From Hymenolepis diminuta (lineage: Eukaryota; Platyhelminthes; Cestoda; Cyclophyllidea; Hymenolepididae), in NCBI GenBank assembly GCA_900708905.1, contig CAADRB010000067.1:62001-126000 (forward strand): a stretch of DNA of 64,000 bases, read 5' to 3'. The position numbers were made by a program, and so were the translations under genes. Shown here piece after piece: positions 36,101-47,582 of this stretch (position 1 is its first letter; every line of letters starts with the position of its first letter). The notes under the pieces were generated by a model. That model was not told the DNA's origin and did no database searches. It worked only from the letters and a program-made list of their open reading frames with translations.

Positions 36101-39100
36101 AAAAGACTGGATCCATAGCCAATTTCTTTTTAAAAAACAAGAAAAATTGTTGCTGAAATCACTCCCATTTTCATCGCTACAGAACTGTAAGTTGTCTGAG
36201 GACAGCATTTTTATAAAACTACTCAGTTCTGCTTAAATAACATAATTTAAGTTTACTTATTTTGGGTAGTCTTTTAATGGAGAGTAGGTTCACTTATTTT
36301 TATCAAACGTAACCAAAGAATAAGAGCGTTATACTCTTTTGTCTCACGCTTTTAGAAGATTGTATTCTGCCAGTCCCACCAGAGCTAGTTAAAACCAGTA
36401 CTGTTTTTAATCGATTCTACTGGATGTACTAAAAACTTAGAAATTTAGTTTGAATGCATTGAAAAAATAAGGTTATGATTCCTTGAAACTTGTCCAATGA
36501 TCTCTGCTATAGTGAGATTATTTCAACTGCCTAAAGTAATGCAAAATGGTTTTGATTTTCCTGCCAGCTATCCTAAATTTTGTCCAACAGTCATGGGAAT
36601 AAATTATACTATTTAAATTTTGAAACGTCCATTGAGTAATATTCTACAAATCGAATCCTAAAATCACGTGAAGTAACACTTGAAAATTATTTTTCATTCG
36701 TCTCTCCTTATCCCTTAACGAACTTTTGCTACTCGATTTTCGTTGTTTCTCCACAGGAAAAATTAAGAGATTTTTTTGGTTTTGCTATGAGTTAGAACAC
36801 AAAAAATCTCAGTTTTTGAATATTAATACAATTAATAATAAAACATATTTAATATTAATGTGAAAACAAAAATATCGTTATAAAATGCTAGTAAATATTT
36901 TTCTTTATTTTTGGTCATACTTTATTTCACATTTTCTTCCCATTATTACTAAAAGAACCATTATCTCTTGCAATCGGTATTATTTACGACCCATTGCTCA
37001 TAGTTAAAAAGAATTCCAGTAAGAGTTTAATACAACATAACGAACGAGTTTTTTTCCGTTTCTGGATGGAATATCAGTGATATAGATAACTACCATTGGC
37101 AACAAATGTTTATGAAGAGGTCAAGAATTTTATGCCTATTCAGAAAACGTCATTGAATATCGATGCATTTAAATTTTTTCTAAAATGCAAAAATGCAACG
37201 AATTATTACTGAAAAACACATAAGAAAAATAACATCGAATGTTTCCTTACCTTAACCGTCTGAAGAATCCCTTATTGTACAAGCGAATGAATTTCACCAT
37301 TATTCAGAAACAAATCCAAGTTTTGCTAACTGGTATAAAGTGTAAGAATGTTTTTCGAGATGATCTTGTTGATATTCCAGATAACAATATGGCAGACTGT
37401 TATTTCAGGGGTTAGAAGCGGCTGAAAATGAAGGACACATATGTGTCATTTATTCAGAAATATTTTGGACCTAAAGCTTTCATGAAACCGTCTCTGTTCT
37501 TTCTCATTAATTTGGTAAAAGTTTTCCAAAATTGTTTAGACATCTTTCCGTAAAAAAACAAAATGAAGACTGGAAAGCGTATATTGGTCGTATCAATAGA
37601 TTTTTCAAAATCTCCAAGTTTTCTGCCCTTTCAAAGGATCATTTGAAGTGTCCACTAATATCTATTGTCTAATCCTCTGAACAATCAAAGAAAATGATAA
37701 AATCACATTAGAGGATCTTCTCTATGTGTGCATGAAATTGGACACCAATTGTGACAGCGCCATGAACTAGGAGAAATTTGGTCAAGACAATTATGCAAAT
37801 TAACTTTCTAGTGAAAAAATTCTAGTAAAACTGCATCCGAGAATGTTTGCCCTCTTACTAAACTTCTAATGGAATGTTCTAATGATTATCACTTTGCACG
37901 ATCCTCTTCATATAAATCTCACAAATGCTAATTGTGTAGCAGTTGTAGACATAAAAAATGTGCCAAAGGCAAACAAAATTCAGAAAAAAATAAAAAGCTT
38001 GAAGAAGAATATGAAGTGGAATGAGAATCTGCAGAAGAATTGCCACGAAATTATTACAAAACTGGCAGAAAGAAGGTGAAGTAGTTAAAACAGCATTCTA
38101 TAATAGTTTCTGTTTTAAAACTAAGATCGAAGGGAACGCTATTGGTAGGAGAGAGAACGAAGATCTTTCTTCGAGACCAATAGCAAATTCAGTGTTACGG
38201 TGTGGGGATGTGAAGAGAAAGCTCTAACTAAGAGAAAGGTTAAGAACAGGTCTACGAAAAGGAGGAGAGCAATAGCAGAAAAGCCCAAGTCGTTTTCGCA
38301 GAATTCTGAACTGCTGTCTACTCACGACTTGACAGAAAATTTCTGTCTGAATTAATAATGGAAAAAATAGAGAAACTGCATCCATCACCCGAATGGATCC
38401 ACGAAAAAGGAATGTTTCACCAGAAAAAAATATGAAATAAGCGTAATAACTTCAAGCAAAAGCAAAGTAGAAGTTCTTTAAGGATAGTGTGAGGGCCAAA
38501 ATATAATTATAAAATTTTTAAATTGTTTTCCTTGACAAAATCGATATTTTATTTTGCATTTTATTCCAATTGTTATTGGAAGAATGATTAACCCTTATAT
38601 TGTTTATGTGAACTTATATGATTTACAATTTACTATACATAGTTGGAAATGAATTGCGATAAATTTTTGCAATAACAAAGATAACTGGCGTTTTTCCTTC
38701 TTCCGGGTTGGATATCGGTACTGTAAATTGTAACAATTAGCTTAGCATATTATAAATTTAAGAGATATGATCGCTTGCATGAAAATCTGTTAAAAATAGT
38801 AAAAATATTGAAGTCGATACAATAGGTATAAAAATATTTCATACTTTTGCAATGGCAATGTAAAATTTACGGAATATTAAGACTATTAAGCATTAATGCC
38901 CATAGTTCTCACGATTCAGTTGAATGACAAAGCTTCTTTACCTTAAGTATAAATCTCTTTTATTTTGTTCTATAAACTTATTTTAATATTTTATTTATGC
39001 TTTTAAAATACCCATCGTACCTGATGTCACCTATTATTAAGATAACAAAATTTATCATTTTCCTGGGTTGTAATTATCCTTAAATAGAAACCCAATATCT

Positions 39101-41334
39101 AAATTAGTGTTCTGAGTAGATAAAGATTCAATTTATAAACATATCATATCCAAGAGGTAAAATTTTTTATCTTTTTTGATTATTTCAAAATAATTTTGAA
39201 AAATAAACAATCATTTTCTAAGTGGATTTCAGGTAAGATAATATAATTAGCTTGGCTAATATCTTGGATCTCTAACATTTCATTTTATTCACTTAATTAG
39301 GAACATTTAACCAGAAGACATATTACAGATGATAAATTCTAGCTGAAATGTTTTTACAAAGCTTTTAAACTAACTGATAAAAGCCCACAGAGCATTGCAG
39401 ACAACCTCTTTAGGGATTTTTGCAAAACAAAATTTAGAAGACTTTAGAGTAGCAATTGGAAGGTATAACGATAGAAGAAGCTTAATTTAACGTGCAAAAT
39501 AAAACAATTAATAAATTTACAATAATCGAACGGTGCCAAAATTGCAGAAGTAGTGCTTGGTACATTTAACGAGTTAGACTACTTCTAATTGCTAGCAACA
39601 TGTAGCCACACTTTCCAAATCGGAATGCAGAGTTGAGAGCAAAATAAAGGAGGATAAACACAGGGAGATTATGAAAGCCATGCGTTTGTACTGAACGTAA
39701 TCGTGGCATTTGCATGGGAATAACACAGCTTAGTCGGTACATGTCAAGGGCAATTAAAGTAAGCGATCCTTATGCTTACAGATGGGTTTTGGTAAGAGAG
39801 GGATAAAATGCCGTTATTGTACCCGGTTTGCGCAAGCACTGGAACATCAATGTTTTCGTACAAATTTGCTTAAAATAATAGATTGGTTAAGAACAGCTGT
39901 AAGAAACTTAACGAAAAGTCTGCGATTTTGTTAAGTCATTAATCAATAAATTTTTTGAAAAGTGATTGAACAAAGCCTTGTTTAAATTTAGTCAAATAGA
40001 GTCAGTAAGACGCCAGAATATCTTCATTCCAAATTTCGCAGAAACTTCCTTTAAAAGACTGAGAATTGGTTTAGAAGAGTACCATAATTTCATCTCAAAA
40101 ACATTATAATTAATAACAGAGTAAACCTACAAAGAATTAAAGACAACAGACTTTTCTTTGATCTTAGATTTCTAGCTAACTTGATGAAAAATTGATAACA
40201 CACCCACACATATATATTAGAAAATAGACAACTATTTTGATATTTAAATTTAAAATTTGTTATATTGTAGTTTGAATTATTGTTTAATAGTGAAATTTGA
40301 GAGTATCATTAGTTACTCTCGTGTTTGTAAGGTTATGATAAATTCATCACGCACTGTCAAAATTTAATGATAATTCAGTGCTATTTTGCCGTATCTGAAG
40401 AAGTCATTAAATATTTGCTTAAATAATGGAATATTCATAATCTTGAGAAATGTTGCTTACTTTTTGTTTACTATTTACGTGAAATTTGCAAATTTTCAAA
40501 CCCAGAAATCGCTCCAATTTATATAATTAAAATTTATTGACTTAAATGGTTAGTAAATCAATTCAGGTAAATTTTCTCTAATAAGCAAATAATTTCAGAA
40601 GTTAGAAGCTTTGATGAATTGATAGGTTAAAATCCAAATGAAATCTACATTATATGAAGGTATACAAGTGGATCGCAATGATATACCGTTAATTGAAAAT
40701 ATTAGAAGCATAATGAGTGCATTGATGGACAGATTATATCAATAACGCGAAGAGAACAATAGGGTGCATAGGTTCAATATTCTAGTACATTGAGGGCAAG
40801 AGCTCCGTACATTTTGTGAGTACCTGTCCCTGCATTTCGATGTTCTTTTTCCATCATATCGTTGAAATGACTGGTTCCGGATTTTTTATACTTGAGGACA
40901 TTTTCTCTCCGTTTCTTTGACTTGTCCTGGATTTGAAACAATTATATAAAATGGTTTTATAGCCAACTTCTTCACACGTCCGTTTTATACAATGAAATTT
41001 CTTTAACTTTATTCAATTTGCTTGAAAGTGATGTTTCAATATCAAAAGAATTATCGTTGAACACGATAAAAAACAGTGAATTTAATATATTACTCATAGA
41101 ATTTCATAATTTTTGAAACAAATGGTTTGTATTTTTTCTACACAGCTGAAAAAATGGATTTAAAAGATAATTGTAGATACAGATTTCCACATTTACGTGG
41201 AGTATTTAATTAAATTCTAAAACAAACTGCCAAATTTAGTCTCCTTAAATTCAATCATATAACTTGAGTTTATTTGCTCAAATATCCCAGAGTATAACAC
41301 GCTAACATAAGTGAAAAATTATATCAAAAGTAAC
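33147..41334. other. Long intron or spacer carrying a gag relic
   Basis: The only named content is the decayed gag at 37.26-38.23 kb. The rest is AT-rich, with many A/T runs and no recognised exon, RNA gene or long repeat. Confidence 0.4.
37264..38230 (+). pseudogene. Decayed gag of a CsRn1/Kabuki-type LTR retrotransposon
   Basis: Read over shifting frames, the plus strand shows the order of landmarks of a CsRn1-clade gag: an N-terminal block around NEFHHYSETNPSFANWYK, a central block NEDWKAYIGRINRFFKIS followed by FSALSKDHLKC, then ITLEDLLYVCMKLDTNCDSA, and last a Cys/His cluster at 37,873-37,968 (DYHFAR, SHKC, HKKC) with the unusual spacing of this clade's gag finger. Several stops and at least four frameshifts make it non-functional. 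Downstream, a lysine-rich stretch continues to about 38.23 kb. I see no LTRs, primer-binding site, protease or reverse transcriptase attached. Confidence 0.65.
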
Positions 41335-41499
41335 GAGTTTTAAGTGTTGCAGTTTTGTTCCGGAAGTAAAGAACTTGCAGATATTATCAAATTGTTCGCA
41401 GAAAAATTGCATCGGTAACTTTTGTTGAAATAAGATTTGCCTCATTTCGTAAGGCATTGAGATGGAATTATTATGCCGAGTAATTTTAAGCCAGTTTAT
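41335..41499 (-). CDS. INTS10: INTS10-like exon with NW.KI and helical QILFQQKLP block
   Basis: Minus strand: acceptor ACATCCCTGCAAATCAG at 41,500 follows a pyrimidine-rich stretch. The frame opens INWLKITRHNNSISMPYEMR, then QILFQQKLPMQFF and EQFDNICKFF, ending near GTKLQHLKL. The donor at 41,334 (AAACTC|GTTACT) is weak, and the frame remains open to 41,302, so the 3' end is uncertain. Inference: RQILFQQKLPMQFFCEQFDN has the helical pattern and LP of LRSLFETLPGRVQCEMLLK in human INTS10, and NWLKIT that of VWREIS. It starts in phase 0, matching the end of the previous block across a 104-base intron. Confidence 0.45.
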
Positions 41500-41603
41500 C
41501 TGATTTGCAGGGATGTGTGTTACCGGAGGGAACAGGGAACAAATACAGTTAAATGATATCTTTTCTATCATCAAAGATAAAGTACAGAGATAAATGAATA
41601 GAC

Positions 41604-41691
41604 CGAGAAATAGCAAGCTCGAGACCTTGCGGTTGAATTGGCTGTTGCAAATGCATCAGTGATGTTATAATTTCGTGTGCTTGTCGCCATT
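41604..41691 (-). CDS. INTS10: INTS10-like exon whose junction match is the best in the window
   Basis: Minus strand: excellent acceptor (ACACCTTTGTTCCCTTCAG) at 41,692; possible donor TTCTCG|GTCTAT at 41,603. It takes two bases from the previous exon, whose end (GGGATCT|GTAAAG at 43,218) supplies exactly two. The joined reading ERDLMATSTRNYNITDAF aligns without gaps to ERNAERTATAGRLLYDMF of human INTS10 (recalled), six identities and several similar residues in 18. A second frame through this exon starts WRQAHEIITS, superficially like WREISIITS, but it would need one base from the previous exon and is out of phase, so I set it aside. The donor is not strong. Confidence 0.5.
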
Positions 41692-43217
41692 CTGAAGGGA
41701 ACAAAGGTGTTATATATTGTCATGGACTGCAGATTACCTTGCCGGGTCAAGCTGACTTAACAGTAAACAATGTCAAACTAATTCCGTGATTGACAAGATC
41801 AGGTTAAATTGACTTAATAATCAATCACGCTAAAAGTTTAGCATTTTTGTCAGCTAAGATCAATCTAATCAGGTTTTAAGGACACTGAGGAATCTAAGAT
41901 GTCGAAATGAAAATAATAATCTTGAACTTACTCATCTTAGTGGGAATCAGTCCAAATTTAAAATAATCGTCAGGATTGCGCACGAAAATCAAATATGTCT
42001 AAACAGAATTATAATTTGTGCGTTTTACGTAATTCTGACAAAACGAGAACGGAATATTTTAAAAAGCTAATCAGGTTGCCGTTTATTGTAAAGCCCAACT
42101 CCGGGATTAAAGAATGTTAACGCCAATCGAAATATAAAGCAAATTTTGGGAGGTAAATATCCTGATAGTAACAATATCACAGGTTCACTCCTTTTTTTAA
42201 TTTGTCAGTGGCCTTCATTTACAACATAGAGGATTAAAATAAGTTGTTTTGAAATGTCTGAAAGATTTCTAATTAGAGGCTATATATCGAAAAAACTTTT
42301 AATTAAACAAGTTTAATGAATTAAATAAACCGGTTTTGCATTAATAGGCAACGTTGTTATTGGCAAATGTCCTCTAATTATTTTTCGTCCAAATGATAAT
42401 TAAACATAGCAAATTTTTGGTGGGCGTAACATATTTCTAATTAGTAAATAGATGCATCTTTCGACAGTGTAGTCAGAACGGGATTACAAAACCATTATGC
42501 GGGCGAGAAAATATTACCCACCCACGGGTCAGTTTCTTCTGCCAAATTAGTCATTCAGTAATGTCATGAAACACTTATTCATGTTAGGTTATGCGCTCTA
42601 AAACAGACTCCTGCTAAATAATTTAGAGGGCGATTGATTAATAATGACACTTTTAAGTGTAAAAATAATATAATGATTACTCCATCCCAAAATTCAGTAA
42701 CGGTTGCATAACCTTCTTTTTTAAAAAACAAACATCAAGTAAGACTTTTGGTTATCACCTATAAAGGCTAATATCCAACGGACTTGAGTCCTCTTTCGGC
42801 CAGGAGAGTTCCGACGATGGGGAGATCCTTTCATTGTCACTAGAACTCTTAACCTTTATATATGTCCTAATACTTTAGGAAATATATAATATAATGGTTT
42901 TTGATTCATCCTCAGCAAACTCCCAAAGATAACTGCCTGGAGTGCATCCAGTATTATGAATTTTTTGTCATTATTACTACGTCGGCTTCCATATAATTCG
43001 AGACTTTTATAAAACTCCCCTACTTTTGGATAATGGTCTGTTACAGTTTAAATAGTACGTTATGTTGTGTTTATAAATATCGCTATAAACCATTCAATGA
43101 TATCAATTGATGCAGTTATGACATCTATGATGATAAAAATTCAAAAACGCTGCCCGGAAATTGATTTTGAATGATCTTTCAAGTATCTAATATCCATCTC
43201 TAAAAGAGACTCTTTAC
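41692..43217. other. Intron between two INTS10-like exons
   Basis: Contains a CpG-richer block around 42,780-42,850 that is open on both strands (minus reading ISPSSELSWPKEDSSPLD, with a GTGATA donor). It has no convincing acceptor and does not fit the phases of the flanking exons. Nothing else recognised. Confidence 0.3.
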
Positions 43218-43275
43218 AGATCCCGTTCCACAAAGTCGAATATAGAGAACGAAAAATTAGTTTCATTTTCCCGAT
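43218..43275 (-). CDS. INTS10: INTS10-like exon with F.F....VER block
   Basis: Minus strand: one of the strongest pyrimidine tracts in the window (CCTTTTTTGGTGCTTTTTTAG) leads to two AGs seven bases apart, at 43,283 and 43,276. Using the second, the exon starts with two bases, matching the single base left by the 44,674-44,732 block. The frame reads RENETNFSFSIFDFVERD and ends at GATCT|GTAAAG. Inference: NFSFSIFDFVERD resembles DFNIQYEMYTIERN of human INTS10, residues about 39-52. The exon is short, so homology is suggestive only; the signals and phase are good. Confidence 0.45.
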
Positions 43276-43320
43276 CTTGAGTCTAAAAAAGCACCAAAAA
43301 AGGTTCCAATTTAATGCAAG

Positions 43321-43353
43321 ATGGCGTCTTACAGCCGCCAAAAGCGACTCGAG
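43321..43353 (+). CDS. Candidate first coding exon of a plus-strand gene
   Basis: A well-placed ATG (CAAGATGGCG, with a purine at -3 and G at +4) opens MASYSRQKRLE and meets a donor GACTCGAG|GTAGGT after 11 codons, phase 0. The block is CpG-richer than its surroundings, as first exons and promoters often are. It is phase-compatible with the next two plus-strand blocks. The start lies 39-46 bases from the minus-strand exon acceptor, so the two genes would overlap head to head. I do not recognise the protein. A short exon of this kind can arise by chance. Confidence 0.3.
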
Positions 43354-44673
43354 GTAGGTATAGAAGTGATATTAGATTATATCAAAATAAAAAAGAGAAT
43401 AAAATGGTCAAATCCTCAAACTCATTGAATTTGATAAATCGGAAGATTCAATAACTAAGAAATTTAAGGCAAGGCAACCTAGATTTATGGTTTTTGTCTT
43501 ACAAGCTGTTTTATAGTGACCGAAACAAAATATTATGACGTATCTATTCAATAAAATTTGATGTTACCTAAAATCGTGAAGTATTTTTATTCCTAAACGT
43601 AGCATAAGTGGGGAAACTTGAAATCATATTAAAATTAAACAAACAATAACTTTTGATGACAGTTTTGTAATTTGTCCGTGTCTGCCTTTTACAGTGTGTT
43701 TGTTTTACAAGAAGAGTCGATCAATTGAAAATGCTGCTGGAATACAATCAAGAGAATCAAAAAATATAAAAGTAGAAAAAAGATCGGGAACTGATAGAGT
43801 AGGAACATAAGCTTCAACATAGTGAAAGTAAGAGCGGGGATGTGATGAAGAGACCCAATTATGGCACATTATGTAAAATTGACACTTTCTTTAATGAGAA
43901 TCAAAAATAAGATATTATTATATTATAAATCAAAGCATTGTAAAAAAATACAATTTTTATTCAGGGAAAGTGAATAAAATGGAGCATGCCAAGTTCAATA
44001 TGTAGAGACAATATATAGAAAATGGAGGATATCAAAGAAAAAGTCAAAAGAGCTACTTTAACTGAATTTTAGATTCAGGTTGCAGAACATTTATTTAATG
44101 TTCAGTTCATCGTTTTATGTTCTGGAATTCGATATTGATAAATCGTCCCTGGATTACTGATCAAGTTATTGTCCTGCGATATTGACTAGATGTTTGTGTA
44201 TGGTGGCCGGTCTTGTCATTTCAGTTCATTTATTCTTTCAAGGGCTAAAAAGCAGGATGAGCTTACATGATTTTAAACCGTTAGCATAAATTTAGCATAA
44301 TAGAGATCACGAGGCAGAGTTCGCTCAGGGTGAACACTAATAATCAATAAAGGGAATCAAGTGCTAAATGATCATCATCGGACCAATAGAATAATGTCAA
44401 CGATGCCGCAGGATTTATAATAAATGCTACTGAAAAAATAAATCAGATGAGCGATATTCTGTATATGCTGCGCAACATTCCGTTATTGGGCATATGGATA
44501 TGCTTTACAACAGCAATCATGAAATATCATGATAAATTTGTCATATTTACTTTAATATTTAGCGTATTTAAAGATAATTAAAATCAATATAACGGACTTT
44601 TAATGAATACTTTTTCCCCTTTCTACTCATTGTATCATATAGTTAATTCGGAACCCATGGCCAATCTCACTAC

Positions 44674-44732
44674 CTTTACTAATTTCGAAGTAATCAACCT
44701 TATCACTCTGTGATAAATGATTCGCTTCTAAA
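44674..44732 (-). CDS. INTS10: INTS10-like exon near the N-terminus
   Basis: Minus strand: acceptor GGGATTTAGCGGTTTCAG at 44,733 and donor AGTAAAG|GTAGTG at 44,673 enclose 59 bases. The only frame without a stop reads LEANHLSQSDKVDYFEISK and starts by completing a codon with one base. Inference: EANHLSQSDKVDYF lines up with RARELVPQDLWAA in the first 30 residues of human INTS10. Its end leaves one base, matching the following exon at 43,275. The initiating exon, about a dozen residues, was not identified upstream. Homology is weak alone; the phase-compatible chain of four exons is what supports it. Confidence 0.4.
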
Positions 44733-44881
44733 CTGAAACCGCTAAATCCCAAATTTAAGGAGATTAGTACTTGACTTAAATGATAAACAAGTTTAACGCA
44801 TATTAAGAGCAAAAATGTTGAATTTATTTTGAGATTGGCACTTATATTTACTAATGTATTGCGGTATTTAAAATATCAAAG

Positions 44882-44916
44882 TGCCAAACTGCTAACCATT
44901 ACTCGCGGGTCAAAAG
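44882..44916 (+). CDS. Candidate second exon of the plus-strand gene
   Basis: The block CQTANHYSRVK lies between an AG at 44,880-44,881 (weak pyrimidine tract) and a perfect donor, TCAAAAG|GTAAGA. It enters in phase 0 and leaves two bases, exactly what the blocks at 43,321-43,353 and 44,997-45,293 require. The intron to the next block would be only 80 bases. The 5' end could lie further left, or this may be a first exon with a different start. No family recognised. Confidence 0.3.
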
Positions 44917-44996
44917 GTAAGATCCTTCAAATATCTAGCGTCACAACTTAACATAGATAGAAAAACGGCAAAATTTGTACCTGGCAATATCTTTAG

Positions 44997-45293
44997 TGCA
45001 AAAGAAAACATGAAGGGCCCTAAAAATTTTAAATATGAATACTCTTATCAGTCAAAGCCGAGGAGAGGCTCGTCAGGATCTTCACAGGGTCAATCCTCTA
45101 ATAACAACAGACTCAGGTCTCTTCTTAAAAATGAGATAAAGGCTAATCTGTATGCGAGCGTTTGGTATTACCTTGTAGAAGAGATCAACATTTACAATTC
45201 CAAGCTTCTGGTTGTTTTTAGTCTTATAAAAAGCGATGATATTACAACGCCATATATCAGAATTCCATCTACAATATTAAAATCGGATTCCTT
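44997..45293 (+). CDS. Internal exon of an unrecognised plus-strand gene
   Basis: Acceptor GGCAATATCTTTAG precedes 44,997 and a perfect donor, GATTCCTT|GTAAGT, follows 45,293; the frame between is fully open (98 codons). The peptide has a basic start (KGPKNFKYEYSYQSKPRR), a serine/glutamine/asparagine-rich linker (GSSGSSQGQSSNNN), then a more ordered part with KANLYASVWYYLVEEINIYN and SLIKSDDITTPYIRIP. An ATG at 45,010 could also make it a first exon. The signals at both ends and balanced codon use make it one of the better exons here. I do not recognise the protein. Confidence 0.45.
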
Positions 45294-46159
45294 GTAAGTC
45301 CAATCGAAAAACGTTTGAATGACAGTGGTATATATTTTTTCAAGCTGATAGGAGAAGTAAACCTTACCCCAACTTCCCTGAAACTAACCACTCCACACTT
45401 TCCCGAAATATTTCCTTCCAGGTCTAGCTATCCATCCTCTTTTCTAAACATTGCGATATATAGCAGTTTTATGAAAACGGACCTATTATTATTGATATTA
45501 TAGTGTAGAAGGTGGAAAATTTAGCTTTAAAATACAGAACTTGGAGCGTTCATTTTAGAAGTTCAAATCCCAGACTCTTAAAACATCAATTTAGGTCAAA
45601 AATGGTAAAATTCGATAGAAAATTTATAGTTAAAAATGTACCCACTGTTTGAAATCTATTATGTGACATTTCAAAGCTAAATGGAAGATTGTTTGCCAAT
45701 TAAGTTTCATTTAAAAAATGTCATAAAAAGTGATTTTGATCTTATGGATACATTGAGGGTTTCATTAAGTAATCTGGGTAATCATAATGCATAATAGTTA
45801 GGATCCATCTTAAGTGAACTTTAAGTCATTTCCCATTGCAGCCGGAAAAGTCGAATTCGAGAATCTTGGGTAGTATGCTAATGATCAGAGCGTAATAGCT
45901 ATTAATTCAAATAAATGCAACAGTGCTGTTAGATAAAATTATGGAAGTTTGTGCTATGCATGATAAAAAGATGGTTATCGATAAATTTGCGTCGATATGT
46001 GCTGTAGGAGATACGGATATAGAATAACAGGATTCAAGAAGTGAAATCCTTCACTTATCCTAGGTTAAAATTGATACAAATGGGACAGCCACCGAAGTTG
46101 TACCACTCAACATCTTTGGAGCTAAATATCAACTGGTACGACCCGGACTCATTTTAGAA

Positions 46160-46412
46160 TATCCGCAGCTACCGGGAAAAATGGAGTGAGACTCATCAAG
46201 ACCATTGTAGAACCTATTCTCAATTACGCTATTTTTATAATAGTACTGCGTGTATCTGAAAATAACAGACTTAAGGTTCTTTAAAATACGGCGTTAAGGC
46301 TGGTCTTAGGATTACACATTCGCAGAGACACGACATATGAGGGGTTAGCTCAGCGAATTCATCTTCAAAAACCCGCAGACAAACTTCAACGAAGAAGACT
46401 ATGCCTTTAGGC
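46160..46412 (+). pseudogene. C-terminal fragment of a non-LTR reverse transcriptase
   Basis: In one plus frame the order is KTIVEPILNYAIF, then LKVL(stop)NTALRLVLG, then a basic stretch ending ADKLQRRRLCL. This is the texture of the segment after the catalytic core in jockey/CR1-like reverse transcriptases, where PILTYG is followed by LQxxQNxALRLxxG. There is one stop inside and no intact upstream domain. A possible YADD-like relic (YANDQSVIAI) lies near 45,877-45,906, but it is separated by broken sequence. Confidence 0.5.
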
Positions 46413-46582
46413 TGCAAAGAAATGTCATCTAATTTTCTTTATTAATTAAACGAAGGCTTACCCAAGGCCATAGCTAAGTTAAATTGATCAAGACATGAAG
46501 CAAGTCTTTGGTTTGACCGGGCTGATCTCTGATGATGTTAATTTCAATCGTTAAAATCGAAAATCTGCATTTTGAAGGTATT

Positions 46583-46950
46583 CGAGCAAAAACGATGAAA
46601 TGTGAAGCTGCCAACGGCATGCAAATGTTTACCGAAAAGAATGCAATACTCTTGCACTATCGACAGAATCACTGTCTTTCGGGCACAATGCCCAACTAGG
46701 AATATCAGTATCCAAAATATGATTATATTAGGTTTTTTTAAATAGGGATAATTGAAATGACACATCGCAGTATGCGATCTTCAGTGTTGACATCGGATTT
46801 TGGCCAAGTCTGTCTAAATGGTCGTTTGAAAGCAGCATCATATGGTCTTCGGACGGAGTAGAAAAGAGTTAATTATTCCGGTTCCCACGGACTAAACATC
46901 TCTAACCTCTGATGTGGTTATGCCTCCGATTATTGGATTATGCTATCCTT
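46583..46950 (+). repeat. Dispersed repeat of unknown family, copy 2
   Basis: Second copy of the unit at 29,830-30,205, same orientation, collinear over about 370 bases with many substitutions and small indels. It begins 170 bases downstream of the reverse-transcriptase fragment at 46,160-46,412, so it could be that element's 3' tail; copy 1 has no such neighbour that I can see. The minus ORF across it (46,544-46,765) is accidental. Confidence 0.5.
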
Positions 46951-47582
46951 ATTAATAAACGGATATATATAAGTGAGTAAGAACTGATTCACCTTACTAT
47001 CAAAATGCTTTTTCATCTTGACATGGTAAGGGAAATACTCCGCAACGATGGTCTTTGTAGTCCAAAGTGAATTTTGTACTTGAATGCCACTGAGCAAGCA
47101 ATCCTTGTTGTAAGAACAGTGATTCAGTATGCCCCTGTTCGACGTTTTGGAACAATATTATCTTTTTTTATTTAGTGGTCTTAAATTTATTTCCAAGCGC
47201 ACGATTTTATCCAGACTGCACTAAACAAGACAGCCATAGTATACAATCAATGCACTAGACAATTTAAAGGCATCCAAAGGATCGTATAAAGGAATCAATC
47301 AAAGTATTTTTATACAAAGAAAGTCAGAAAACGTCAAACGAGATTTTTTGACCCGTATTACGTAATATCTGTGCAATATTCAAAAATATAAAAGTCAGAT
47401 TCTTGTTTGTAGGTGCATTTAGAATATATGAATGTGTAGATGACTTACGTCTTCTTACTTATTCCGTTGTACATGCTGGAAACTTCTACCGTAGATTCAG
47501 ATCTAGAAAAGTCATCGATCTAATTATATGAATACGTGATTAATCTGGCGTGTTAAAGTAAGTATCAAGGCTCTCGTTAAAT

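Noticed and set aside
41578..41691. Alternative frame starting WRQAHEIITS, resembling WREISIITS of INTS10
   Set aside because: It needs one base from the previous exon, which supplies two. The in-phase frame gives a longer ungapped match, so the WR similarity is probably coincidence.
42780..42850. Minus-strand exon reading ISPSSELSWPKEDSSPLD
   Set aside because: The GTGATA donor is fair, but there is no acceptable acceptor, the phase does not fit its neighbours and the plus strand is equally open.
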